A DNA stretch of 64,000 nucleotides from Nitrospira sp. (lineage in GTDB: Bacteria; Nitrospirota; Nitrospiria; Nitrospirales; Nitrospiraceae): contig JARFXP010000002.1 of NCBI GenBank assembly GCA_029194675.1, positions 372,001 to 436,000 on the forward strand, given 5' to 3'. The notes below the pieces were generated by a model that saw nothing but the letters and a program-made list of their open reading frames with translations, was not told where the DNA came from and did no database searches. Position numbers and translations under genes: made by a program. Positions 7,868-16,762 of this stretch are shown here, in pieces. Position 1 is the stretch's first letter. Each line of letters starts with the position of its first letter.

Positions 7868-9709
7868 ATGAGACGTTCGGGTAGGGCATTGCGCGTGATG
7901 GCGTGGTGTTACAGGGCATTGAACCGCATGGTCCCGTGGCATCGACTGCCGAAACTGCCGGGGCTTCTCAACCTGATCGCCCTTCAGCACGACCTGCGGC
8001 GATGGAATTTACACGATACGACCCAGTTTGCAGAAAACACGGGCAAGCGATGTCCATTTCATGCGACCGATCTTTCGGCACGACGGGCGGACGGATCGCA
8101 TAATGACCTGCAACACCCCTCGATGGGGCAAGCAGGAACGCCGTTCGGCCGCAACTGTCCATTGAATCTAATCCCAGTCTCGCAAGACCCCGGTAACGAG
8201 AACCCCAGTCCCAAGACCGTCAGCCGTGTGCTCTTGACACGCACACAGTTCATTCCGGCCACCTCGGTGAATCTGCTTCTTGCCGCGTGGATTCAGTTTC
8301 AGTTGCACGACTGGTTCAATCATAAACGAAGCGATTACCCGGATACGCCGATTCACTTGGGACCAGGCGACGAATGGCATGAGGACCCGATGATGGTTCG
8401 CAAAACCAACGAAGCGCCACGGGCTCGAGGCTGTCCCGCCTCCATGCCGGTCTTCTTAAACACTGAAACGCACTGGTGGGACGGATCCCAACTGTACGGA
8501 AGCGATGTCACCCGCCAACAGCTGGTCCGCGGCGAGGCGCGACATGGCAAGCTGATGCTCATCGACGGCCGCCTCCCGTCGATGGCAACAATCGACGCGG
8601 ACCAGCCAGGTATTGATCTCACGGGCTTCAACGACAATTATTGGATCGGCCTCAGCATGTTTCACACGCTCTTTGCGCTGGAGCACAACGCGATCTGCGA
8701 AGCCCTGCATGTCAGCTATCCGTCATGGACCGATGAACAACTCTTCCAAAAAGCCCGCCTGATCAACAGCGCCCTCATGGCCAAAATCCACACCGTGGAA
8801 TGGACGCCCGCATTGCTGCAGCACCCAACGGCCGATCGCGCGATGCGGATCAATTGGTGGGGCGCGTTCGGAGAACGGATTCGCAAGCGATTCGGGCGAT
8901 TGAGCAACAGTGACCTGTTGGGAGGAATTCCAGGGTCTCCCACGGATCATCATGCCGTTCCCTATTCCCTGACCGAGGAGTTTGCCGCCGTCTACCGGTT
9001 GCATCCGTTGATTCCTGACGACTATCGGTTCAACTCGCTCACAGACCCGACAGCTTGTCACTACAAGACATTCGGAGAAGTCGAAGGCAACAACACGCGT
9101 CCCGTGATGGACAAGCTGGGCATCGAGAATATGTGGTTCTCGTTCGGCTTGGCACACCCCGGGAAACTCACGCTGGGCAACTTCCCGCGCTTTCTCCAAG
9201 AGCTCAAGCGGATCAAGCCGCTTCAGGACGGCAAGGAGGAGGTCCTCGATGTGGCCGCGATCGACGTCTTCCGGGATCGTGAACGGGGGGTACCGCGGTA
9301 CAACAACTTCAGACGCATGTTGCGAATGCGCCCTGTCCGGAGCTTCGAAGAGTTAAACCGTGAATGGGCAAAAACACTCCGGGATGTGTACGAAAACGAT
9401 GTTGAGCGCATCGACACCCTGGTTGGATTGTTCGCCGAAGAGCCGCCCGAAGGCTTTGCGATCAGCGACACGGCATTTCGCATCTTTGTGCTCATGGCGC
9501 CGCGGAGACTGAAGAGCGATCGGTTCTTCACGGCTGATTTTCGCCCGGAAGTGTATACCCCCATGGGAATCGACTGGGTGCAGATGAACGACCTGACGAG
9601 CGTCCTGCTTCGCCACTATCCGACGCTCGCCCCGGCCGTGCAGGGATTGGGCAACGCGTTTTTCCCTTGGCATAACATTCACGAACCGGCTGGACACAAA
9701 CCGACCTGA
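7868..9709 (+). CDS. Haem fatty-acid dioxygenase of the alpha-DOX/cyclooxygenase superfamily
   Basis: A 613-residue member of the animal-type haem peroxidase superfamily. The distal histidine is H147 in WIQFQLHDW, the form found in plant alpha-dioxygenases. The proximal histidine is H379 in VYRLHPLIPDDY. A tyrosine (Y376) sits exactly three residues before it, matching the catalytic Tyr-x2-His of cyclooxygenases and alpha-dioxygenases that oxygenate fatty acids by a tyrosyl radical. The ATG follows GGGAGG. There is no signal peptide; the basic N-terminus with aromatic residues may associate with membrane. It is followed 67 bases later by a lipoxygenase-like gene. The substrate is inferred, not shown; simple peroxidase activity is an alternative. 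Confidence 0.85.
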   Translation: MRRSGRALRVMAWCYRALNRMVPWHRLPKLPGLLNLIALQHDLRRWNLHDTTQFAENTGKRCPFHATDLSARRADGSHNDLQHPSMGQAGTPFGRNCPLNLIPVSQDPGNENPSPKTVSRVLLTRTQFIPATSVNLLLAAWIQFQLHDWFNHKRSDYPDTPIHLGPGDEWHEDPMMVRKTNEAPRARGCPASMPVFLNTETHWWDGSQLYGSDVTRQQLVRGEARHGKLMLIDGRLPSMATIDADQPGIDLTGFNDNYWIGLSMFHTLFALEHNAICEALHVSYPSWTDEQLFQKARLINSALMAKIHTVEWTPALLQHPTADRAMRINWWGAFGERIRKRFGRLSNSDLLGGIPGSPTDHHAVPYSLTEEFAAVYRLHPLIPDDYRFNSLTDPTACHYKTFGEVEGNNTRPVMDKLGIENMWFSFGLAHPGKLTLGNFPRFLQELKRIKPLQDGKEEVLDVAAIDVFRDRERGVPRYNNFRRMLRMRPVRSFEELNREWAKTLRDVYENDVERIDTLVGLFAEEPPEGFAISDTAFRIFVLMAPRRLKSDRFFTADFRPEVYTPMGIDWVQMNDLTSVLLRHYPTLAPAVQGLGNAFFPWHNIHEPAGHKPT

Positions 9710-9776
9710 TTGAGGAGCCTCGACCGCTGGATGCGGCGCAAACCCATTGGTTCCTTCTCGTGAAGGAGGCTGGCTT

Positions 9777-11414
9777 ATGTCGTTGATGACCACATTACAA
9801 TGGACCATTCGGAAGGGATTCTGGAACTTCGTGGCGAAGAGAAAATATAAAGGCAATATCCCGATGGTGGTCGATCATCCCCATCGAACGCCTGCTCGTC
9901 TTCAATTGATCCCTTTGATACAGGTGTATCCGAGCATCCCGATCAGCGAGATTCGGATCGCCGATCATCCGCTACAAGACGAAGGCCGCGCCAAGCGAGG
10001 AATGCTACGGCGATTGTTGACCAGGCTGTATCCGAAATTCTTTCCAGAAGAACTGTTCCTGCGCGTCTTAGCATGGCTCTCTACCACCAAGTGTGGTCCT
10101 ATGCAGCCGGGCCGCCCCGAGATCCCGGCTGATCCCTATGTCGCCCTGGATCAAGCCTATACCAAAGGACACCGCCGGACGGTGATACAAACGTCGACAG
10201 CGTTGAACCTTGAGCCGAAGAGAATGCTGAAGCCGCCCGCCTTGCCGCCCGAGCTGGAACAGTTCCCGGATCTCGGTACGCTAGCCTTGCGGGGGCCTTA
10301 TGCGGGTTACTTGAAGAAAGTGAAAGGCTCCCGTACGCAGTACGAGTGGGATTTGCGAGAGCTCTCATCGTACGAGTCATATCCAGACCTCTACGAACCG
10401 TGGGCTCACGTCCTGTTCCAATTCCATGAGCAAGACGCCTCGCTCAAACCCTGTCGGATTGAATGTCAGCTTGGAACGATTGTCCCGGGCGATCCCGAGT
10501 GGCCGCTTGCATCGCGCATTGCCGTCTGTGCCGCCACGACCCATACCGCCCTCATACGGCACTGGACCTGGACCCATTTGGTCGGCGGCGAGCTCTTTGC
10601 CTTTGCGACCCGCACAAGGCTGACCGAATCTCATCCGCTGTACCGCCTTCTCTGGCCGCATCTGGTCGGTACACAGGCCAGCAATCGGCTTGCGACGTTA
10701 GGGCAACTGGTGCCGGGCGGCGATTTTGAAGCGATCTACAGTTTGACCTACAAGGGCCTCTGTCATTTGATCAGCAAGTCGACCGCAACGTTCCGGTTGG
10801 GTAGCTTCGATCCCAGGGAAGACCGGCATGGTCGGGACATACGCGGAATCGTTCCTACCCCGACACTCGACAATTGCAAGCGCCTGTTTCGAATCATGCA
10901 GGCCCATGCCTACCGGTACTTCCGGCTCTACTACACCGACGAGGCGATACGGTACGATGAGCAGATACAAGACTGGGTCGGCGAGTTGGACCGATTGCTT
11001 CCAAACGGTCTGGGGCTCCCCCCGGTCAAGCTGGGATGTGCTTCGCTCGCCAACGTAGTCGCAAAACTTATGTATATGGAGTGCGTGCATCATGAGCAGG
11101 TCGGCACGCACTGTTGGAACTATCAATTATGGGCACACACACATCCGGTGCGTGTCTATCGCGACGATCGCCGAGTGCCTGAAGACGTCTACCAACGCTT
11201 GGTCAATACCAACTATATTCTCAATATTGTGCGCACTCCCTTGTTGAGTGATTTGATGAATCTGGCTCTGGAGGGCGAGCGGATGGAAGATGCGAAGAGA
11301 GTCTTTCGAGTCTTTACGGACAGGCTCCGAGATTTAGAGCATGCGATGGAACAGGAGCCGTGGGCGCCATGGAAGATTTACCCTGCCCAACTTGAGGTCA
11401 GCAGTAATGCCTGA
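9777..11414 (+). CDS. Lipoxygenase-family protein (divergent)
   Basis: A 545-residue protein lacking an N-terminal PLAT domain. The lipoxygenase core helix is clear: H256, H262 and H267 in HTALIRHWTWTH, then H286 and H295 in HPLYRLLWPH, and a later HHEQVGTH-CWNY segment (residues 438-449) at the place of the remaining iron ligands. Classical enzymes have four residues between the first two histidines; here there are five. The usual C-terminal isoleucine ligand is replaced by alanine. Lipoxygenases insert oxygen into polyunsaturated fatty acids using non-haem iron. AAGGAGG precedes the ATG at 9777. The gene overlaps the following kinase by eight bases. Activity and metal need checking because of the altered ligands. 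Confidence 0.8.
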   Translation: MSLMTTLQWTIRKGFWNFVAKRKYKGNIPMVVDHPHRTPARLQLIPLIQVYPSIPISEIRIADHPLQDEGRAKRGMLRRLLTRLYPKFFPEELFLRVLAWLSTTKCGPMQPGRPEIPADPYVALDQAYTKGHRRTVIQTSTALNLEPKRMLKPPALPPELEQFPDLGTLALRGPYAGYLKKVKGSRTQYEWDLRELSSYESYPDLYEPWAHVLFQFHEQDASLKPCRIECQLGTIVPGDPEWPLASRIAVCAATTHTALIRHWTWTHLVGGELFAFATRTRLTESHPLYRLLWPHLVGTQASNRLATLGQLVPGGDFEAIYSLTYKGLCHLISKSTATFRLGSFDPREDRHGRDIRGIVPTPTLDNCKRLFRIMQAHAYRYFRLYYTDEAIRYDEQIQDWVGELDRLLPNGLGLPPVKLGCASLANVVAKLMYMECVHHEQVGTHCWNYQLWAHTHPVRVYRDDRRVPEDVYQRLVNTNYILNIVRTPLLSDLMNLALEGERMEDAKRVFRVFTDRLRDLEHAMEQEPWAPWKIYPAQLEVSSNA

Positions 11415-14142
11415 TGTATCGGCAAGCCCGCTTGCTGCCGACACCCTTGTGTCGGACAGTGAAGAGCAGAAGGAGTTGTTGACTCAGGAGCACACGATCC
11501 TCGATCGTGCGCTGATGAAATTTCGGCCTTTTGGAAAGGATGAGCAGGGGCAGAAAATTGCCGACGTGAGCGGAACCCTCGTCGTTTCTGCGATCCAACA
11601 TCTCGAACACTGTGTGGAAAAATCCAGCGGAACGGCGGGCGTCCAGACTGTCGAACAGTTATGCCGGCTGCTCAATGGCCGTATTCAAGATCCTTCCTAC
11701 CATGTGACGCCCGCATTTTTGCGAAAAGAATGGAACAGCTATTCATATGAATTCTTGAGCTATCTGCGGGAATTCTGCAAGCAGCTCTCGGGTGATCCGC
11801 AGTTTCATTACAATACCGGCCTGACCACCGTCATTTCACCGGTGTTTCGAGTACTGGGGCGCCCGTTCACGCTTGCGCAGTTCTCCAAACTTGCATTGTA
11901 CTGGACCCAACGGTATACGCAGGGGACCGTCGAGTGCGAGATCGCCGATGTCACGAATTGCTCGATGATCTATCGGCTTCGCTTTACCGAGCATACGCTG
12001 AAGCAGTTTGGACCGTATCTCAAAGCTTGTGCCCACCAGGTCTGCGCTTCGACCAAGGGACGAATAGTGGCGGCTCCGCCGCTTATCCACGGTGGACCGC
12101 CCGCAAGGGTGACGGATCGGACTTGTATCGTCGACGGGGCACCCTGGTGTGAATGGGAGGTACGCTGGCAGCCCGAGCCGCGACAAACATTTTGGTCTGC
12201 CTGGACATTCGTGCCGGGAGTCGCGGCGTGGCTTTACCTCCATTATTTCTATCCCATGGTGTCCGGAATCGAGGCGTTGTTGTTGGCGACGGCGCCCACC
12301 TTGGCTGCGGGAATGTTGTCCGAATCTCGTCAACGGGCCGCGAATCGCAAACGGGAGTCATTAATCAACGAGCAAACGCAGTTTGTCGAAGAACGGTACG
12401 CAGAACTAAAGGAAGCGTACCTCGATCAGGAACAGACCCGTGTCGAACTCCGTCGCAAGGTGAGTCAGCTCACCGCGCTCCACCGCGCAGGTCTCTCGTT
12501 CGGATCGACGCTGGACCGCGAACCACTGGTGCAGACCGTCCTGGAGACCCTCATCCAGGACCTCCACTACGATCGAGCCATGATCAGCTTTTACGACCCG
12601 GTACGCCGGGTTCTTCACAGCGGCAGGGTCGTAGGAGTCTCCGATGACATCGCAGAGTTCGTACGTCGGCGAGAGCTGCCGGTGTCCGATCCCAACGAAT
12701 TTCCGGCGTCGGCGCTGAACGCCGGCAAACCGGTGCTGATTCAAGATATCAAGACCGTGTGGGCGCGTCTGCATCCGATGAATCAGCAATTGGCTGCATG
12801 GACCGGCGCGAATTCGGTGATCTGGGTCCCGCTGAAGGCGAAGGACCGTCTGCTCGGCACGCTCACGGTTGACCGTACTACGCCGAACAGCTTGACGGAC
12901 GATGACCTGGAACTCATGGAGACGGTCTCCAGCCAGGTGGCCATCGCTCTGGACAACGCCTCGGCGTACGCACAGATCGAGGAGCTGAATACCGGGTTGG
13001 AAGCCAAAGTCCGGGAACGCACGGCGGAGTTGGAACGGGCGGACCAGATCAGGTCGAGCTTCTTGTCGCATGTCTCGCATGAGTTACGGACGCCGCTCAC
13101 GTCGGTGAAGGGCTACGTGGAGAACCTCCTCGATGGGCTGACCGGTCCGTTGAACAGCAAACAGCAACGGTACCTGGGGCGCATCTCCGACAATCTTGAG
13201 CGACTGATCCGAATGATCACCGACCTCCTTGACCGAACCCGCATTGAAACGGGCCAGCTTGCCCTCTGCCCGGCGGAGGTGGATTTGGAACGTTGCGTGG
13301 CGGAGGTCATCGAACAGCTTCGACCCTTGGCGAGGGAAAAGCAGCAGATGCTGACGAGTCATTATCCACCTTCAATACTCATTGTCTGGGTCGACCGGGA
13401 TCGGTTGATCCAAATCCTCACCAACTTGGTGCACAACGCCATCAAATTCACACCGACAGAGGGACGCATTGACGTGTCGGTATCCGCGTCCGATAGGGCC
13501 TTTGCCACAATTCGCGTCCGCGATACGGGGCCCGGGATTCCCGAGGAGGCGGTGGCAAAGATCTTCGATCCGTTCTACCGGACAGTGCAAGGACGACAGC
13601 AACGCACCGAAGGGCAAGGGCTCGGTTTAGGCCTCTCCATCGTGAAAACGCTCGTCGAACTCCATAGCGGCCGGATCACTGTACGCAGCGAACCGGGTCA
13701 GGGTTCCGAATTTTCTGTGACGCTCCCCCTCATCCCAGCCGCCCCTTTGGTATCGGCGCATGACCAGCCGGTCTCGAAGCGATTGCTGATCGTGGATGAC
13801 GACCCGGACATTCGACAACTCTTGGCTGATCGCTTGACCGCCGAGGGCTATGAAACGGAATCGGCGATCGACGGGATGCAGGCCCTCAAGGCCATGCAGG
13901 AACGACGGTTTGCCGGAGTCCTGTTGGACATCGGCCTTCCACAGTTGGATGGACTCGAGGTCCTTCGTCAGGTGCGACGGTGGAACCAACAGACTCCCAT
14001 CGTCGTGATCACGGCGGCGCAATCGAAGGACCTCGCGGTCCGCGCCATCAGCCTGGGCGCTCAGGCCTATGTGTTGAAGCCGTTCAACCTATCGGAACTC
14101 CATCACGCCGTCCGGAGTTGGTTCGCAAACCCTTCGACATAG
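11407..14142 (+). CDS. Hybrid histidine kinase: sensory domain-TM-GAF-HisKA-ATPase-receiver
   Basis: A 911-residue protein starting inside the end of the lipoxygenase gene, so co-translated with it. Residues 1-260 form an unassigned sensory region; its second half (ending in DGAPWCEWEVRWQP) resembles the V4R/haem-NO-binding-like ligand fold seen in other bacterial sensors. Two hydrophobic segments (about 268-305) and a coiled coil follow, then a GAF domain (about 370-530), the kinase core with phospho-accepting H558 in SHELRTPLTS, the ATPase boxes (VHNAIKF, DTGPGIP, GLGLGLS) and a C-terminal receiver with D841 in VLLDIGLP. Overlap with two fatty-acid oxygenase genes suggests that it senses a lipid or lipid oxidation product. 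That is an inference. Confidence 0.88.
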   Translation: MPDVSASPLAADTLVSDSEEQKELLTQEHTILDRALMKFRPFGKDEQGQKIADVSGTLVVSAIQHLEHCVEKSSGTAGVQTVEQLCRLLNGRIQDPSYHVTPAFLRKEWNSYSYEFLSYLREFCKQLSGDPQFHYNTGLTTVISPVFRVLGRPFTLAQFSKLALYWTQRYTQGTVECEIADVTNCSMIYRLRFTEHTLKQFGPYLKACAHQVCASTKGRIVAAPPLIHGGPPARVTDRTCIVDGAPWCEWEVRWQPEPRQTFWSAWTFVPGVAAWLYLHYFYPMVSGIEALLLATAPTLAAGMLSESRQRAANRKRESLINEQTQFVEERYAELKEAYLDQEQTRVELRRKVSQLTALHRAGLSFGSTLDREPLVQTVLETLIQDLHYDRAMISFYDPVRRVLHSGRVVGVSDDIAEFVRRRELPVSDPNEFPASALNAGKPVLIQDIKTVWARLHPMNQQLAAWTGANSVIWVPLKAKDRLLGTLTVDRTTPNSLTDDDLELMETVSSQVAIALDNASAYAQIEELNTGLEAKVRERTAELERADQIRSSFLSHVSHELRTPLTSVKGYVENLLDGLTGPLNSKQQRYLGRISDNLERLIRMITDLLDRTRIETGQLALCPAEVDLERCVAEVIEQLRPLAREKQQMLTSHYPPSILIVWVDRDRLIQILTNLVHNAIKFTPTEGRIDVSVSASDRAFATIRVRDTGPGIPEEAVAKIFDPFYRTVQGRQQRTEGQGLGLGLSIVKTLVELHSGRITVRSEPGQGSEFSVTLPLIPAAPLVSAHDQPVSKRLLIVDDDPDIRQLLADRLTAEGYETESAIDGMQALKAMQERRFAGVLLDIGLPQLDGLEVLRQVRRWNQQTPIVVITAAQSKDLAVRAISLGAQAYVLKPFNLSELHHAVRSWFANPST

Positions 14143-14199
14143 AATTGCTCTGCGTCGTTCAGAAGCCGATATTGGATACCGACCGAGGGTCAAGCCCTA

Positions 14200-15171
14200 T
14201 TAAGACAGCAGCGAACGATGTTGTGGCGGAAGGGCCATATCGAGCAGTAAGCGGTGATGTCGCAACGTTGCCTGGGCCTCGGCAATGGTGCATTGAACGA
14301 ACGAGATGGTGTGACCAGGCATCAGTTGAGCGGCCAGAGGGAGATCGGCCGAGATGACGACGGCGATCTTGGGGTATCCGCCGGTGGTCTGTCGGTCGGC
14401 CATCAGGAGAATGGGCTGCTCGTCCGGTGGGATCTGCAAGGCTCCCATCACGGTACAGTCGGAAATGAAATGCGCTGATCGCTGGAAGGCCATCCTCGGC
14501 CCGATCAAACGATATCCCATGCGGTCGGATTGTGGAGCGACTTGGTAGGAGGAATCAGTCAGGGTCGCGAACGACGCAACCGAAAAGCACTCTCGCTGCG
14601 GGCCCGGGACGATACGCAGGGTCGCCGATCGGCAGTAACGAGGAAGCAGCTGAGCAGGCAACCGTTTGCCGATCAAACGGCCGACGGAGCGGCTGGGTTG
14701 TCCACTGCGGAGAATGTCTCCCTGTTTCAATGGTCTTCCCTGAAGTCCGCCTGTTTCGCTCGAACAGTGGGTAGAACGGCTGCCAAGAACCAGTGGGACA
14801 TCGATGCCGCCGGCGATGGCGAGGTACGCACGAGACCCGGCGCGCGGCCTGCCGAAGCTCAATCGGCTGCCACGCCGGAGTTCCATGCTTTCCCAAGGTG
14901 GTGTGGCCATCCCGTCGATGGTCGGCGAGAGATCTGCGCCGGTGATGGCGATGATCGCATCTTGCTCGAACTGAAGTTCAGGTCCTTTCAGGGTGAGTTC
15001 GAGGACTGCTGCGCCGTCGGAATTTCCCACGAGGCGATTGGCAACTGTTGCGGCGAAGCAATCCATCGCTCCCGCAACGGTGATGCCGTATTGTTGGTGG
15101 CCGTACCGTCCCAGGTCTTGGACTGTGGTCAACCAGCCGTTCTTCACGACTCGGAGGCTGACAGGTTCCAT
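14200..15171 (-). CDS. pxpC: 5-oxoprolinase subunit C-like, orphan copy
   Basis: A 323-residue KipA/PxpC-type protein (biotin-dependent carboxyltransferase-like fold). Landmarks are WLTTVQDLGRYG, AVLELTLKGPEL, AIAGGIDVP, SDRMGYRL and TTGGYPKIA. It is roughly 70-75% identical by eye to the pxpC of the complete operon at 38291-39259. In that family PxpC works with PxpA and PxpB to cleave 5-oxoproline to glutamate using ATP. Here neither partner is intact: only a pxpA tail lies directly upstream, its stop overlapping this ATG (TGATG). The copy may borrow partners from the other operon or be on the way to loss. Confidence 0.85.
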   Translation of the reverse strand: MEPVSLRVVKNGWLTTVQDLGRYGHQQYGITVAGAMDCFAATVANRLVGNSDGAAVLELTLKGPELQFEQDAIIAITGADLSPTIDGMATPPWESMELRRGSRLSFGRPRAGSRAYLAIAGGIDVPLVLGSRSTHCSSETGGLQGRPLKQGDILRSGQPSRSVGRLIGKRLPAQLLPRYCRSATLRIVPGPQRECFSVASFATLTDSSYQVAPQSDRMGYRLIGPRMAFQRSAHFISDCTVMGALQIPPDEQPILLMADRQTTGGYPKIAVVISADLPLAAQLMPGHTISFVQCTIAEAQATLRHHRLLLDMALPPQHRSLLS

Positions 15172-15317
15172 CACGTGCAACTTGTCCGAGCGATGTGTAC
15201 GCCGGCCGATTCGACATCGCGCCGAATGAGACGAACAAACTCGACTGCGTCCGGGGTATCTGCCTGGGGGGCGTTGGCTTCTGAATGCGCGCGGACGTCC
15301 GTCGGCCCCGTGCCCAT
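15171..15317 (-). pseudogene. C-terminal remnant of pxpA
   Basis: The frame reading into the pxpC copy contains DTPDAVEFVRLIRRDVESAG, clearly matching the end of the intact PxpA at 39256-40011 (DTPRAVEFVRLIR followed by SAG). Upstream of this only unrelated sequence is readable, and a stop codon in this frame lies near 15350. Some 200 residues of the enzyme, including its metal-binding part, are therefore missing. The short frame still has an ATG at 15317 and a stop that overlaps the next gene, so its translation could serve only to couple pxpC. Confidence 0.6.
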
Positions 15318-15448
15318 CGCGTCCGTGGCCGGCGATCGCTGTGGTACAGAAATTCAGTCGGATTCCTCTCTCCACGTTCTGGATCGACCTTGACGCGGCG
15401 AGAGGAACTGAAGCAATTAAACTGAGAACTCCCCTGACCGAAGTGACA

Positions 15449-16471
15449 TCAGCGGTCGCTCACGGACGGTGCCGTCAGGGTGGCTGCCAAGGTCGACTCC
15501 TTCCCTACGGCATCCAGATGCTTATCGATCCATTCCGACGCGATCCGCCGTCCGATGGCATGGAGGTGTCGCAGGAAGCGCAATTCATTGTTGAGTTTGC
15601 TCGAGGCGCCGAACTCGCGCAACTCTTCGGCATGGATCTCGTGCAGTCGGGGATTCCGGCCCTTCAAGGGATGACCATCCTGATCCCTCCCGGGCAACGC
15701 GAGGACATATTTCACGGCTTCCAGCTCCAAGAACAATGCGGTGCTGAAGCTGATCTCAGTGGCCCTATCGATAATTTCGCTGGCCCTCCAAGGCAGCTCG
15801 GGTCGAATCAACGGATTAATGCCGATGATGATGAGATCATCGACAGGCGTCTCGTGAAAGAGCGGAGCGATCGCCGGGTTCCCGGAATAGCCGCCGTCCC
15901 AGTAGGCCTGACCATCGATTTCAACAGCCTGAAAGAGGTGCGGCAGGCATGCGGAGGCCAAGACCGCATCCACGGACAGTTCGCTATTACTGAACACTTT
16001 TCGCCTTCCTGTCCGGACATTGGTCGCGCACAGGAACACGCGAATGGTCTCACTGCGCCGGAGCCGATCAAAATCAATCGACTCGGCGAGCAAGTCACGA
16101 ACCGGGTGATAGTTGAACGGATTGAGTTTATACGGCGACCACATACGAGACATCAAATCAAAAAACAGATAGACCGGTGAGGAATCGAAACTGAACCGGT
16201 CCCCTATGCCGAACGGATTGCAGAATGCGGCAAGCCCAGGCATGCGGCCGACTGCCTCCCACATCGCAGTCAGCGAGGCTTTGCCGCCTTTCTTGCCATC
16301 CCGAGACAGACCGTCGGCAAGGGCGACGGTGTTCATTGCGCCGGCGCTGGTCCCGCTGATTCCAGTAATCTCAAGATCTTCTTCTTCAAGCAAACGATCG
16401 AGCACGCCCCACGTAAAGGCGCCATGTGAGCCACCCCCTTGAAGCGCCAAATTGACTTTGCGTGTCGGCAT
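15449..16471 (-). CDS. Patatin-like phospholipase
   Basis: A 340-residue patatin-domain protein. The oxyanion segment is LQGGGSHGAF (residues 10-19), the nucleophile S42 lies in GISGTSAG, and the second dyad residue is D193 in YWDGGYSGNP. Patatin enzymes hydrolyse acyl chains from glycerolipids. The ATG at 16471 is preceded by GGAGG; an earlier in-frame start would add a Ser/Lys-rich stretch with no ribosome site. There is no signal peptide, so it should act in the cytoplasm or at the membrane. It sits between the pxpC copy and the PHA locus; involvement with lipid or PHA granules is conceivable but unproven. Confidence 0.88.
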   Translation of the reverse strand: MPTRKVNLALQGGGSHGAFTWGVLDRLLEEEDLEITGISGTSAGAMNTVALADGLSRDGKKGGKASLTAMWEAVGRMPGLAAFCNPFGIGDRFSFDSSPVYLFFDLMSRMWSPYKLNPFNYHPVRDLLAESIDFDRLRRSETIRVFLCATNVRTGRRKVFSNSELSVDAVLASACLPHLFQAVEIDGQAYWDGGYSGNPAIAPLFHETPVDDLIIIGINPLIRPELPWRASEIIDRATEISFSTALFLELEAVKYVLALPGRDQDGHPLKGRNPRLHEIHAEELREFGASSKLNNELRFLRHLHAIGRRIASEWIDKHLDAVGKESTLAATLTAPSVSDR

Positions 16472-16762
16472 CGACGACCTCCTGCTGGCTGTTGAAGCCT
16501 TCTTGTGATGGGATCGATTGGCGGAAACCATGACGGGCACTTACCCGCGGCCTTGCTTGCGCATTCTTAGCACATCGAGATGCAGTATTACAAACGCCGG
16601 CAGCGGCCGCCCGTAGCTTGTCGAGCGGGAGTCGGGTAGCAGTCTCATGTCCGAGCTACTTTCATGACGACCGGTTGAATCCTGTCACGGCCGCTTGGGT
16701 AGGAACTGGCATGTCTCTGGGCAACGGGTCGGGTGTGGCAGCTGCAAAGAGATTGGACAGAC

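Noticed and set aside
12406..13080. A 224-codon frame on the minus strand
   Set aside because: Antisense to the GAF and kinase parts of the hybrid kinase; no ribosome site and no domain.
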